Source: an uncultured Collinsella sp. (GTDB lineage: Bacteria > Actinomycetota > Coriobacteriia > Coriobacteriales > Coriobacteriaceae). Taken from it: 20,706 nt of DNA. Shown here one piece after another: positions 1 to 7,415 of the stretch (its first letter is position 1; every line of letters begins with the position of its first letter). The position numbers and the translations under genes are program-made. Location: NCBI GenBank assembly GCA_958424475.1, contig CATZTY010000002.1:1-20706 (forward strand), given 5' to 3'. Under the pieces are notes generated by a model, which saw only the letters and a program-made list of their open reading frames with translations, made no database searches and was not told where the DNA came from.

Positions 1-42
1 TCACGATTAAATTCGCATCAGCTCGTTATCGAAGGATTTCAC

Positions 43-1959
43 ATGGCCAGGAAAGAAGCCGCACTCGACCTTTGGGTTGCCGACAGGCTCACCGAGTGTG
101 ATATTGAGTTCACATCACAGGGGAGCAGCATCAAAGAAATCGACAACGCCCTCAAGGACGCATCCAAGCGCGGAACGGGAAACGCTGGCTATCCTGAATA
201 TGTTTCGAAAATTGGCCGCTTTGTCCTTGTCATCGAAGATAAGGCGAGCCAAAGCCGACATGAAAAGCTAACAGATTCTGGCATCCTCGACATGAGCACC
301 GAGGCCGTTACCGATTATGCCGTCAACGGTGCCTATCACTACGCCTCGCACATCGCAAAGAAGAGCCCTTTCACTGAGGTCTTCGCCGTTGGGGTTTCAG
401 GGGACTCCAAGCATCACACCATATCTCCCGTGTTCGTGAATGACCGAGAAGGCTACAAGAGGCTCCCAGACCTCGAATCGTTCACTTGGCTCTCACCGAG
501 CAACATCGTTGAATACTACACACGATATGTTCTTGACGAACCAACCGACGTCGAGAAGACCACCGAACAAATTCTCAAGGATGCGGCAGAGCTCCACGAA
601 TATCTTCGCACCTACGGCTCCATCAAGGACCAAGATAAGGCCCTCGTAGTGGCTGGCATCCTTCTCGCTCTGGATGAAATCGAATACGGCGGGTTCTCAA
701 TCGGTTCCCTTACCGGCGACCAGACCGAGGGCATGCGCGACGGCGATAAGCTGATGAATGCCATTCGCGGAAGACTCACGCGCTCCAACGTCGGGCCAGA
801 TGTAAAGAAAAACAAGCTTCTTGCTGAGTTCGGCATTATTCAAACAAGCTTCCGCTTGAACGAAGTCAACGATACCCTCGGGATGACCCCGTTGCACTAC
901 TACACCAACTTCCTTAACGAGCACGTTTTCAAGAGCATCAAGTACCAGAAGACTTCAGAAGACTTCATAGGTCGCTTTTATGGCGAGTTCATGAGCTATT
1001 CCGGCGGGGACGGCCAAACGCTCGGCATCGTGCTCACGCCAAAGCACATCTGCGATCTTATGTGTGAGCTCGTAGATGTCAAGCCTTCGGATACGGTGCT
1101 TGATCCAACATGCGGAACGGCGGGATTTCTCATCGCCGCCATGCATCGCATGCTTTCTTCTGCAACCAGCGAACAGGAACGCAAAGACATTAAGAAAAAG
1201 CGCCTTCACGGCATCGAGCTTCAAAGCAACATGTTTGCAGTCGCGGCTGCAAACATGATTCTTAGGCGCGACGGAAACAGCAACCTTGAATGCTGCGATT
1301 TCCTCAAGCAAAATCCGGCCCAAATACAGCTCAAAGGGGCAACAGTCGGGCTGATGAATCCTCCTTACAGCCAGGGAACCAAAGCGGATCCAAGCCAATA
1401 CGAGCTATCTTTTGTGGAACGTCTTCTCGACTCTCTCACAATAGGTGCGAGAGCGGCAGTCATCGTTCCGCAATCATCAATGACAGGAAAGAGCAAAGCC
1501 GAGAAGGAGTTCAAGGTCTCCATCCTCAAGCATCACACCCTCGAAGGCGTTATTACGTGCAACACCGATACTTTCTATGGGGTCGGGACTAATCCCGTCA
1601 TAGCTGTATTTACCGCTGGCGAGCCTCACGACTCTGATAAAGAATGCCGATTCATCGATTTCAGAGACGACGGCTACGAGGTGCGTGCGCATGTCGGCCT
1701 AGTCGAAGGAGACTCCGCAAAGGACAAGAAACAGCACCTCATCGACGTCTGGAACGGTCACGAAGATGCTCCCTCGAAGTTCTGCGTTCGCTCAACTGTC
1801 AAGGCCGACGATGAGTGGCTTCACAGCTTCTATTACTTCAACGACGAAATACCGACCGACGAGGATTTCGAGAAGGCCATAGCCGACTATCTAACTTTCC
1901 AGCTCGACATGGTCTCTCATGGGAGAGGCTACTTATTTGAGGAGGACCACAGTGCTTAA
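43..1959 (+). CDS. BcgI-like (type IIB/IIG) restriction-methyltransferase, fused R-M subunit
   Basis: 638 aa. The N-terminal ~160 residues look like a PD-(D/E)XK nuclease domain (P51-E52 then VIEDK at 63-67, the usual 'PE...(I/V)EDK' layout of BcgI-type enzymes). The C-terminal part is an N6-adenine methyltransferase with SAM motif I DPTCGTAGF at 354-362 and catalytic motif IV NPPY at 439-442. The protein should cut and methylate DNA together with the specificity protein encoded immediately downstream, whose start overlaps this stop. No separate HsdR gene follows, which argues against a classical type I system. The ATG at 43 has GAAGGA upstream at 31-36. It is the first visible gene of the left-hand element. 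The family call is from motifs and architecture; recognition sequence and cutting pattern cannot be read from sequence. Confidence 0.85.
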   Translation: MARKEAALDLWVADRLTECDIEFTSQGSSIKEIDNALKDASKRGTGNAGYPEYVSKIGRFVLVIEDKASQSRHEKLTDSGILDMSTEAVTDYAVNGAYHYASHIAKKSPFTEVFAVGVSGDSKHHTISPVFVNDREGYKRLPDLESFTWLSPSNIVEYYTRYVLDEPTDVEKTTEQILKDAAELHEYLRTYGSIKDQDKALVVAGILLALDEIEYGGFSIGSLTGDQTEGMRDGDKLMNAIRGRLTRSNVGPDVKKNKLLAEFGIIQTSFRLNEVNDTLGMTPLHYYTNFLNEHVFKSIKYQKTSEDFIGRFYGEFMSYSGGDGQTLGIVLTPKHICDLMCELVDVKPSDTVLDPTCGTAGFLIAAMHRMLSSATSEQERKDIKKKRLHGIELQSNMFAVAAANMILRRDGNSNLECCDFLKQNPAQIQLKGATVGLMNPPYSQGTKADPSQYELSFVERLLDSLTIGARAAVIVPQSSMTGKSKAEKEFKVSILKHHTLEGVITCNTDTFYGVGTNPVIAVFTAGEPHDSDKECRFIDFRDDGYEVRAHVGLVEGDSAKDKKQHLIDVWNGHEDAPSKFCVRSTVKADDEWLHSFYYFNDEIPTDEDFEKAIADYLTFQLDMVSHGRGYLFEEDHSA

Positions 1960-2674
1960 CCTTCGGGATAGAGATTGGTCCACCTTCCACCTAACTGAAT
2001 TATTTGATTCCATTCAACGCGGAAAGCGTCTTAAACGCGCTGACCAGCAACAGGGCACCATTCCATACGTATCCTCCTCCGCCCTCAACAACGGCGTTGA
2101 TGGATTCATTTGTAAAGCTGATGGATGCCGAGTCTTTTACGATTGCATCAGCCTTGCCAATAGTGGCAGCGTGGGTTCTGCGTTCTACGAGCCATTCGAA
2201 TTCGTCGCGAGCGATCATGTCACACACCTAAAACGCAAAGGGCTTAAGAAAGAGCACTACCTGTTTCTTGTCGCTACCCTTAGCAAACAGGCATCCAACT
2301 TTAATTTCAATAGAGAAATAAACGACCAGAGGATACAAGGCATGCAGGTAATGCTTCCCGTCGATACGTTGGGTAATCCCGACTGGCAATTCATGGAGGA
2401 CTACATTCGCGAGCGCGAGGCGATTCAGATCGAACACTGCTGCGAATTCCTAATGAAGCGCACCGCCGACATCGAGAGAGAGAGAGAGAGTAATCGACTT
2501 CGAACTCAACTCTTCCTCCTTGTTCAGAAGAAATTGGGAGGCATACCCAATCAACCAGATATTCGACATTCACTCTGGAAAGCGCCTAGAATCCCGAAAC
2601 CGAAAGCCCGGAAGACGCCCATTCGTCGGAGCGCTCGACAACAGCAACGGTATCGCCGGTTTTGTAGCCGATAG
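1952..2674 (+). CDS. Specificity (S) subunit of the BcgI-like system, first TRD, truncated by frameshift
   Basis: 240 aa as currently read. The GTG at 1952 is preferred because GGAGG lies at 1941-1945 and the start overlaps the stop of the R-M gene (translational coupling); the upstream in-frame ATG at 1919 has no such site. Residues 1 to ~170 form one type I-style target-recognition domain, with WSTFHLTELFDSIQRGKRL near the start and PDWQFMEDYI near its end. After the GA tract at 2474-2490 the frame runs into Arg-rich nonsense (RRSARQQQRYRRF) and stops at 2674. The second TRD is intact in another frame (to 3032). One added GA unit joins the halves into a ~360-aa S protein, similar in size to BcgIB. 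The present form is a half-subunit, or a phase-OFF state. Confidence 0.8.
   Translation: MLNLRDRDWSTFHLTELFDSIQRGKRLKRADQQQGTIPYVSSSALNNGVDGFICKADGCRVFYDCISLANSGSVGSAFYEPFEFVASDHVTHLKRKGLKKEHYLFLVATLSKQASNFNFNREINDQRIQGMQVMLPVDTLGNPDWQFMEDYIREREAIQIEHCCEFLMKRTADIERERESNRLRTQLFLLVQKKLGGIPNQPDIRHSLWKAPRIPKPKARKTPIRRSARQQQRYRRFCSR
2474..2490 (+). repeat. (GA)8 dinucleotide tract, probable phase-variation switch
   Basis: Seventeen alternating G/A bases sit inside the specificity gene, at the linker between TRD 1 and TRD 2. Read in the upstream frame it gives E-R-E-R-E then leaves the true frame. Insertion of one GA unit (+2) or loss of two (-4) puts codons from 2490 onward in frame (V-I-D-F-E-L-N-S-S-S-L-F). 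Such tracts are well known to vary by slipped-strand mispairing; variability here is inferred from one sequence. Confidence 0.85.
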
Positions 2675-3032
2675 AAACTCATCACTCGACAGCAATGTCC
2701 TCGGCGTGAACTACAACGGCAACGGAGTTTGCCTTGGGTTCTATCACCCATATGAATGCATCTTCTCTGATGACGTCAAGCGCTTTCATCTCAAGAACAA
2801 TGAGGGCAACGAGTTTATTTATCTATTCCTAAAGGTCGCAATCCAGCAACAAAAGAGCAAGTATGGTTATCTCTACAAGTTCAACGCCACAAGGATGGCA
2901 AGACAGTCGATTATGCTCCCTTCCACAAACAGCGGTGAGCCCGACTTTGTCTTCATGGAAGCAGTCGGACGGGCAATTACCCTTAGACTACTTAAAAGGC
3001 AAATGGACTATATAAATAAGTTGTCTTCCTAG
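2490..3032 (+). pseudogene. Second TRD of the specificity subunit, currently out of frame
   Basis: The open frame continues upstream from a TTG at 2520 to the GA tract, and encodes about 180 residues ending at 3032. Its start (NWEAYPINQIFDIHSGKRL) and end (PDFVFMEAVGRAITL) parallel the start (DWSTFHLTELFDSIQRGKRL) and end of TRD 1, the expected duplicated layout of an S subunit. No Shine-Dalgarno precedes the TTG (the upstream bases are pyrimidine-rich), so independent translation is unlikely. It would be expressed only when the tract length restores the frame, or by ribosomal slippage. There is no further damage, so it has been kept functional. Confidence 0.8.
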
Positions 3033-3040
3033 CAGAAGAA

Positions 3041-3210
3041 CGAGTTTTCAACGGTCGCCTGCGCCGTAAGGCCCTCCGTGCAATCCTGAGACGCCGGGGG
3101 CTGTTGGAAACTCGCCCATCTCACAGCAACGTCAACCTAGGTTTTCAACGCTTTGCATAGCCGAAGGGCCCCACATCCAGCCCGTAAGCTGTGGGAAGGG
3201 TTGAAAACCG
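3041..3210 (+). repeat. 170-bp structured repeat, copy 1 (right end of element 0)
   Basis: It aligns without length difference to 15480-15649. Two long-range inverted repeats are visible: 3041-3052 with 3103-3114, and 3140-3149 with 3200-3209, all four arms built on GTTTTCAAC or its complement. The first stem contains one T/G position that pairs only as G-U in plus-strand RNA. The loops differ between copies while the stems are kept. It lies between the R-M cargo and the tRNA-derived att site. No ORF fits. It could be a non-coding RNA, a recombination or packaging signal, or a long intergenic cruciform. I do not recognise a named family. Confidence 0.75.
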
Positions 3211-3311
3211 GCCCCGAGGACAAAATATGGAGTTGAGATGATTTCACCATAGAAAGAACTTTCATCCCTAGCTTACCTCTCAATCGAGTTTTGCCCCTAT
3301 TCATACAAAAA
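3211..3311. other. AT-rich spacer, no gene seen
   Basis: About 100 bp between the 170-bp repeat and the tRNA terminator. It contains AACTTTCATCCCTAGCTTACC (positions 3258-3278), which loosely resembles the arm-type repeats seen near the second att site but is too diverged to call. No open frame or clear promoter was seen. Confidence 0.4.
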
Positions 3312-3341
3312 CAGGCCAGACGATTTACACCGTCTGACCTG
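3312..3341 (-). terminator. Terminator hairpin of the truncated tRNA-Arg, copy 1
   Basis: 11-bp stem (3312-3322 with 3331-3341, one wobble pair on the minus strand) with an 8-nt loop. On the minus strand it follows the tRNA CCA end by ~9 nt and is followed by TTTTTG, as for an intrinsic terminator. The same hairpin occurs next to the second tRNA fragment at 15731-15762, so it travels with the att region. Confidence 0.7.
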
Positions 3342-3349
3342 CTATTTTC

Positions 3350-3395
3350 CTGGTGCCCCCGGGCGGATTCGAACCGTCGACACCCGCTTTAGGAG
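3350..3395 (-). other. att site: 3' half of tRNA-Arg(CCT), copy 1
   Basis: 46 bp identical to 15771-15816. Read on the minus strand, 3395 to 3351 gives loop CTCCTAA, anticodon-stem half AGCGG, 5-nt variable loop, T arm with TTCGAAT, acceptor strand CGGGGGC, discriminator A and CCA (45 nt, all segment lengths correct). The 5' half is missing: identity stops at 3395 and element DNA begins. This marks the left junction of element 1 and the right end of element 0. Integration into tRNA 3' halves is typical for tyrosine integrases such as the one encoded at 3611. Confidence 0.85.
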
Positions 3396-3610
3396 GTCTT
3401 GTATTTCTATTTGACCTGGTTTTTTATAATTTCTTCTGGATTCGTATAACAGCATGTAAAAAGGCTATTTTTAAGAAGCTCGACTTATAAGATTCAAAAA
3501 CTTTCTACCCTAATTCTACCCAATCACTCTTGATTGGGTAGAATTTTGAGGGTAGGCTAGGGGCAAGCCCTTAAGGGCTTGCCCCTAGCCTACCCTCAAG
3601 GAATTCCATC
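3396..3610. promoter_or_regulatory. Integrase leader with arm-type sites and nested palindromes
   Basis: Two direct TTCTACCC copies (3503-3510, 3514-3521) lie 11 bp apart, matching a pair at 15680-15698 near the other end. 3513-3526 pairs perfectly with 3531-3544 (14 bp), extended by CTACCC 3505-3510 with GGGTAG 3550-3555. Directly behind lies a 54-bp perfect palindrome, listed separately. The first structure and the palindrome share the GAGGGTAG segment at 3548-3555, so the two folds exclude each other. This fits integrase arm binding and/or control of int expression. Confidence 0.65.
3546..3599. repeat. 54-bp perfect palindrome upstream of integrase
   Basis: Each 27-nt arm is an exact reverse complement of the other, centred on TTAA at 3571-3574 with no loop. 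It ends 11 bp before the integrase ATG and abuts its ribosome-binding site AAGGA. As RNA it would form a very stable hairpin; as DNA, a cruciform or a dimeric protein-binding site. There is no trailing T-run, so it is not a standard terminator. Confidence 0.85.
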
Positions 3611-4888
3611 ATGAGCACCAGACCACGAGTCATCGGAAACGGCAGCGTATACCAGGTTAAAGAGGGCGTATTCCAATACCGCTTCAACCTCGGCAAGGAT
3701 CCAAAGACCGGCAAGTATGCCTATTCACCCAAGAGGACACTACACTGCGAAGGCGTGAACAAGCGAACGCGGAACGCGATGCTCCGCAAGGCTTTGGAGG
3801 AATACAAGGAAGAGTTGAACTCCGGGCTCGTCCGGGATAACGGAAATCGAACCGTCGCGGAATATGCCAAGGACTTTCACAGTTTAAGGATAGGTAGCCT
3901 TTCGCCGCTCGCCTACGCCCGTGAGGGCAACTACATTAGCCACATTCAGAAGATGTTCGCCCACGTCCGGCTTGCCGATCTCCACCCAGACGATATACGG
4001 CACATTTACGCAGACGCTCGCAAAAAGGGAATGTCGGAAGCCGAGCTGCACGGAACGCACGTCAAACTCCGACAGATTCTTCAGGATGCCGTGGACAACG
4101 AGCTCATCCTTCGCAACCCGTGCACACCAGTCAAGCTTCCCAAACCAACTTACAGGGAAAGAACTCCGCTTACGGCAGACGAGGCTTCACGATTTCTGTC
4201 TTGCCTCATGGATGAACCACTGTCGGCCAAGGCAACGGGCACCATGCTCTTGCTCCAATGTGGTCTCCGACGCGGCGAAATGCTCGGCTTGACTTGGGGC
4301 GACATCGATCTTGGGCAGCGCACGTTAAGCGTGTCGAAGCAGTTCACCAATGACAAGACTCTCCGACCGCCAAAATCGAAGATGAGCCGACGCACCATAG
4401 CAATCAACGACTCCCTGGCCTGCTATCTCAGCAAATGGAAGCTGGAACAGCGGGCGCAGCTCAACCGATACACTCTCGATCAGGACGACAAGACGCCTAT
4501 CGTTAACGGCATAAAGGTCGTCACGATCGAGGATGACATATACGCCACAGTCGTCAACGTAGACGGCCACAACTTCGACCGATGGTTCCGCGACTTCTGC
4601 GTCGATAACGGCTTTGGGAGCTACAACAATATCACCAGAAGATTCCAGCGAAACGGCAAAGAGCACGTGAGGGGCACGGGATACAGTGGGCTCGTCCCCC
4701 ACGCCCTGCGGCACACGCAAGCGACGCTCCTAATCGGAGAAGGCGCAGACGTGAAGACTGTCCAGGCAAGACTTGGACACGCATCTCCAAGTACGACGCT
4801 CTCCATCTACTCCCACGCCATCGAGGCAAACGATCGTAAGGCAGCAGATGCCTTCGGCGAGCTCATTTCCCAAGAGAGCAATTCATAA
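3611..4888 (+). CDS. int: Tyrosine site-specific integrase of element 1
   Basis: 425 aa. The N-terminal part (~1-70) looks like an arm-binding/AP2-like domain (VYQVKEGVFQYRFNLGKDPKTGKY), followed by a SAM-like core-binding domain (~80-180) and a catalytic domain. Catalytic residues visible: R220 (GLRRGE), H364-x-x-R367 (HALRH), H390 (LGHAS) and nucleophile Y400 (SIYSH). The ATG at 3611 has AAGGA nearby. It should recombine the 46-bp tRNA-Arg core beside it with the chromosomal site. All catalytic positions are intact, so it looks active. It is related in layout to the second integrase at 16009, but clearly diverged from it. Confidence 0.95.
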   Translation: MSTRPRVIGNGSVYQVKEGVFQYRFNLGKDPKTGKYAYSPKRTLHCEGVNKRTRNAMLRKALEEYKEELNSGLVRDNGNRTVAEYAKDFHSLRIGSLSPLAYAREGNYISHIQKMFAHVRLADLHPDDIRHIYADARKKGMSEAELHGTHVKLRQILQDAVDNELILRNPCTPVKLPKPTYRERTPLTADEASRFLSCLMDEPLSAKATGTMLLLQCGLRRGEMLGLTWGDIDLGQRTLSVSKQFTNDKTLRPPKSKMSRRTIAINDSLACYLSKWKLEQRAQLNRYTLDQDDKTPIVNGIKVVTIEDDIYATVVNVDGHNFDRWFRDFCVDNGFGSYNNITRRFQRNGKEHVRGTGYSGLVPHALRHTQATLLIGEGADVKTVQARLGHASPSTTLSIYSHAIEANDRKAADAFGELISQESNS

Positions 4889-4889
4889 A

Positions 4890-4918
4890 GGAAGGGCCGA
4901 GATATACCCGGCCCTTCC
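4890..4918. terminator. Bidirectional terminator between int and the convergent gene
   Basis: 10-bp perfect stem (4890-4899 with 4909-4918, GGAAGGGCCG) with a short loop, immediately after the int stop. The downstream side has CTTGCTTT and the other side TTTATGAATTGC. It sits between two convergent genes. Confidence 0.7.
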
Positions 4919-4939
4919 CTTGCTTTGAACATAGATGGA

Positions 4940-5686
4940 CTAATGGCGATAGACCATCGCTCCATATGGAGCTTTATCCTCCCAGGAAAACGATGAGGCG
5001 TCGCGAATGGGGAAGACGCCGATTATGGGTGCCTTCGTCCATTCGTCGGTATTCAGAATCGCGCCGTCCTTGTCATAGATCGGCTCGACCTGAGAACTCT
5101 GGACATCACGAATCCCCGGCCATTTATCAGCTATTGCGCCAAGCACCTCATCCGTAGGACAGGCTTCCTTTGAGGAAAGATAAACATAGTGCGGAATTGC
5201 ATCGCTTGCGTTCCGCACTTCAAGGACGAAAGCATAGTCGCATGATGAGGCGTTTGGCTCATTGACCACAGGCCAATCGTCAGGGACAACGAGATACGAG
5301 CCACCTCGCAGGTCCACGCGTTTCATTGACGGCCCCTTATCAACAAGGCTGTCTTGCGGAACAAATCGCAGCATATGGTTACGAAGAGCCTTGTAATAAG
5401 AGAGCTTGTCATTTAAATCGTCGGCAGCGAGCGACAGGGACTCAGCATCGCCATATCCACTAAGCTCATCCTGAATAGACTTGACCCGCTGCGCACAAAA
5501 AGCACTCAGCTCTGCAGCCGCACCCTTGTTGACGCGGAGACAGAGACTCGCGAGAAGGTCGACTACTTCCCCCGGAGTCTTAAACTCTTGCGGATGTTGT
5601 TCCTTGAACATGCTGATGTTGTCATCGGTCTGTTCAAGGACGGTCGTCCCAAACTTTCGTTTTTTCGGTTTCCTGGAACGTTCCAT
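4940..5686 (-). CDS. Conserved-looking protein of unknown function
   Basis: 248 aa from the ATG at 5686, chosen because GGAGG lies 5 nt upstream; the longer TTG start overlaps that site. The N-terminus is basic (MERSRKPKKRKFGTT), followed by a helical segment (~30-105, DLLASLCLRVNKGAAAELSAFCAQRV) and a mixed C-terminal half with YLVVPDDWPVV and SYVYLSS-like strands. No transmembrane segment, nuclease or HTH motif recognised. It is transcribed against the rest of the mobility module, between int and the Xis-like gene, a position often used for accessory or regulatory genes in mobilizable elements. Function is not assignable. Confidence 0.75.
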   Translation of the reverse strand: MERSRKPKKRKFGTTVLEQTDDNISMFKEQHPQEFKTPGEVVDLLASLCLRVNKGAAAELSAFCAQRVKSIQDELSGYGDAESLSLAADDLNDKLSYYKALRNHMLRFVPQDSLVDKGPSMKRVDLRGGSYLVVPDDWPVVNEPNASSCDYAFVLEVRNASDAIPHYVYLSSKEACPTDEVLGAIADKWPGIRDVQSSQVEPIYDKDGAILNTDEWTKAPIIGVFPIRDASSFSWEDKAPYGAMVYRH

Positions 5687-5943
5687 TTCATCCTCCAATC
5701 GATTTTCATTGCAAGTATAACCCTGTTTTTCGAGGTAAAAGCGCTTATCCGAAACTTTTCAGAATCTTTTCTGAATCTTCAGCGCCTCGATTGCCAGAAG
5801 CAGTATCATCGAATTGCACAGATAAGCGAATGCCGGAATGGAGGTGCCCGAAGGAGGCCATAGAAACAAAAAGCCGCCCACCCCTCCCCTCTAGTCGCCA
5901 AACTGAGGTGGGGAGGAGTGAGCAGACCAAAGGAGATTCTACC
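5687..5943. promoter_or_regulatory. Divergent intergenic control region of element 1
   Basis: This region separates the minus-strand unknown gene from the plus-strand mobility operon. Minus-strand TATACT at 5714-5719 is a fair -10 for the unknown gene; its -35 is weak. A perfect inverted repeat TTCAGAA-4-TTCTGAA (5758-5775) could be an operator. An imperfect GC-rich hairpin (5879-5920, CCTCCCC against GGGGAGG) lies just before the RBS AAAGGAG (5929-5935) of the Xis-like gene. A comparable GC-rich hairpin precedes its paralogue in element 2. Confidence 0.5.
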
Positions 5944-6189
5944 ATGGTAGATTCCGCTGTTCCCAAAGCGGGTATCGTACCCGCTCCTCCTCGCGTCGTT
6001 CTGGGACGCGAGCGTCTGCTCGGCGTCACCGAGATTCGTGAGTTGACCGGGCTTGGGGAGGTTGCCGCCGCATCGCTCATGAAAGAGAGCGGTCGCTGCC
6101 TCAAGCTTCATAGCCGCCTCTTCGTCATCGAGTCCAGCTTTTTTGAGTACCTTCACGAGTTGGAGGTGTCGGATCCGTGCAGCCTGTAG
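5944..6189 (+). CDS. Small HTH protein, Xis/AlpA-like
   Basis: 81 aa. The ATG at 5944 is chosen for RBS AAAGGAG with 8-nt spacing; longer frames upstream lack one. Residues ~26-70 (LLGVTEIRELTGLGEVAAASLMKESG then RLFVIESSFFEYL) fit a MerR/excisionase-type winged HTH. It has a paralogue of exactly the same length at 17475 in element 2, sharing (V)xxIRELTG, x-ESG and ESSF. As the first gene of the mobility operon it may act as excision factor or transcription regulator. The next gene starts inside its 3' end. Confidence 0.7.
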   Translation: MVDSAVPKAGIVPAPPRVVLGRERLLGVTEIRELTGLGEVAAASLMKESGRCLKLHSRLFVIESSFFEYLHELEVSDPCSL

Positions 6190-7061
6190 CCAATAGCTCA
6201 TTCAACGTCGAAGCCGATCAGCTCAAGACCTATATCGAGGAAATGAACGGGCGTAAGCCCATGGCTCATATACGCAGCCTCCCCTCTCTCGACAAGCTCA
6301 TCGGAGGCGTCGTACCCGGAATCCTGACCATAGTCGGAGCGGCACCCGCTGCCGGCAAGACGACGCTCCTCAAGACCATCTCCGACGACCTCGCATCCCA
6401 AGGCGTGCCCACCGTCTTCTATTCCGCGGAACTCCCCGCGTATCGCATCGCCCAGAAGGGCATCACGCGCCTCGGCAATGGAGACTTCAGCCTTTCCGAG
6501 GCGACCGGGACCATCCCCGAGAAGAGGGAGGCATTTGAGCACGCCTGCGCCATCTACGCCGAGACCGTAGCACCTAACTCGTGCATCATGGACAGCCAAA
6601 CGTCCATGGAAGATCTCGGGCGTTGCATCGGTGATTGCATTCACGAACGTGGGCAGCGCCCTGCCGTTTTTGTGGATTACCTTCAACTCATTGCAGCAAC
6701 CAATTTCAATGTTCGCGCGGAAGAACGCGTTGTCATCACCGCTTGCGTCCAAGCCCTGGGCAACATCGCCCGGACGTATGACGTCCCCGTTTTCCTGATA
6801 AGCAGCGTCGCGCGCGATAAGTACAACGATGCGAACACCGAGCTCAACGTCTTCGCTGGCTCGCAGGGTATCGACTACGGCTCCGACAACGCTCTCTTCC
6901 TGCAGGTCGACGGCAGGGACAAGAAGGAGCGGAGGTACAACTCAGAGCTAGATGTTCGTCCCCTGCTCGTTCGCGTCCTTAAGGCACGCTATGGCACGCT
7001 TGGGAGCGCCAAGCTCACCTTCGACGCGCCCCATGCCACCTTCTATGACCAGGAGGGCTAG
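6177..7061 (+). CDS. DnaB/RepA-like replicative helicase (RecA-fold ATPase)
   Basis: 294 aa from GTG 6177 (GGAGG at 6162-6166), overlapping the previous gene by 13 nt. The DnaB C-terminal-type domain is clear: an LPSLDKLIGG entry, Walker A GAAPAAGKT at 54-62, a FYSAELPAYRIAQKG segment (helicase motif-like), Walker B AVFVDYLQLI with D167, and a later SSVARDKYN sensor-like motif. The N-terminal DnaG-interaction domain of full DnaB is absent. Size and position match plasmid-type RepA helicases of mobilizable elements, so it probably supports replication of the excised circle. A role in transfer DNA processing is the alternative. Confidence 0.8.
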   Translation: MQPVANSSFNVEADQLKTYIEEMNGRKPMAHIRSLPSLDKLIGGVVPGILTIVGAAPAAGKTTLLKTISDDLASQGVPTVFYSAELPAYRIAQKGITRLGNGDFSLSEATGTIPEKREAFEHACAIYAETVAPNSCIMDSQTSMEDLGRCIGDCIHERGQRPAVFVDYLQLIAATNFNVRAEERVVITACVQALGNIARTYDVPVFLISSVARDKYNDANTELNVFAGSQGIDYGSDNALFLQVDGRDKKERRYNSELDVRPLLVRVLKARYGTLGSAKLTFDAPHATFYDQEG

Positions 7062-7064
7062 GCC

Positions 7065-7415
7065 ATGCGCGGCAACAGCAAGACTGCGCATATCAACGTC
7101 CGAATGACCGAGGAGGAGCGTGCCGTCATCATGGCGCGCTCCTCCTCTTTTGACATGGCCCCATCGACGTTCATGCGCGAAGCTGCCCTCCGCATCGGGC
7201 AGAAGCCCGTCAAGGTCGCCGACGAGGCGACCTTGCGGCAAATCCTCCACCAGATGAAGAAACAGGGCGGAAACCTCAACCAGGCCGTCCATGCCGCAAA
7301 CGCCTATGGCGTGGATGCGCAGACGGCCCGACAGCTCACGGAGGCCGTCCGACTGGTGTCGAGCACGGCCTCGCAGCTTTCAAACCTCATCTCCAAGAAT
7401 CGAGAACTATCATGA
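7065..7415 (+). CDS. mobC: MobC-like relaxosome accessory protein
   Basis: 116 aa. The N-terminal ribbon-helix-helix (~8-45, HINVRMTEEERAVIMARSSS) should bind oriT DNA. The C-terminal part carries the MobC hallmark GGNLNQAVHAAN (about 67-78) followed by a helical tail. It starts 3 nt after the helicase stop and overlaps the coupling-protein start by 4 nt (ATGA), so the operon is translationally coupled. In known systems MobC aids relaxase nicking by melting DNA at oriT. Confidence 0.85.
   Translation: MRGNSKTAHINVRMTEEERAVIMARSSSFDMAPSTFMREAALRIGQKPVKVADEATLRQILHQMKKQGGNLNQAVHAANAYGVDAQTARQLTEAVRLVSSTASQLSNLISKNRELS

Noticed and set aside
43..3032. Classical type I R-M locus
   Set aside because: No HsdR gene is seen, and the methyltransferase carries its own N-terminal VIEDK nuclease motif, which fits a BcgI-like fused enzyme better. 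A distant hsdR left of the window cannot be excluded.
3041..3210. 170-bp repeat as an ordinary MITE
   Set aside because: The outer arms could pass for terminal inverted repeats, but both copies occupy the same place relative to att and cargo, no target-site duplication is visible, and an extra internal stem pair is conserved. Kept only as an alternative.
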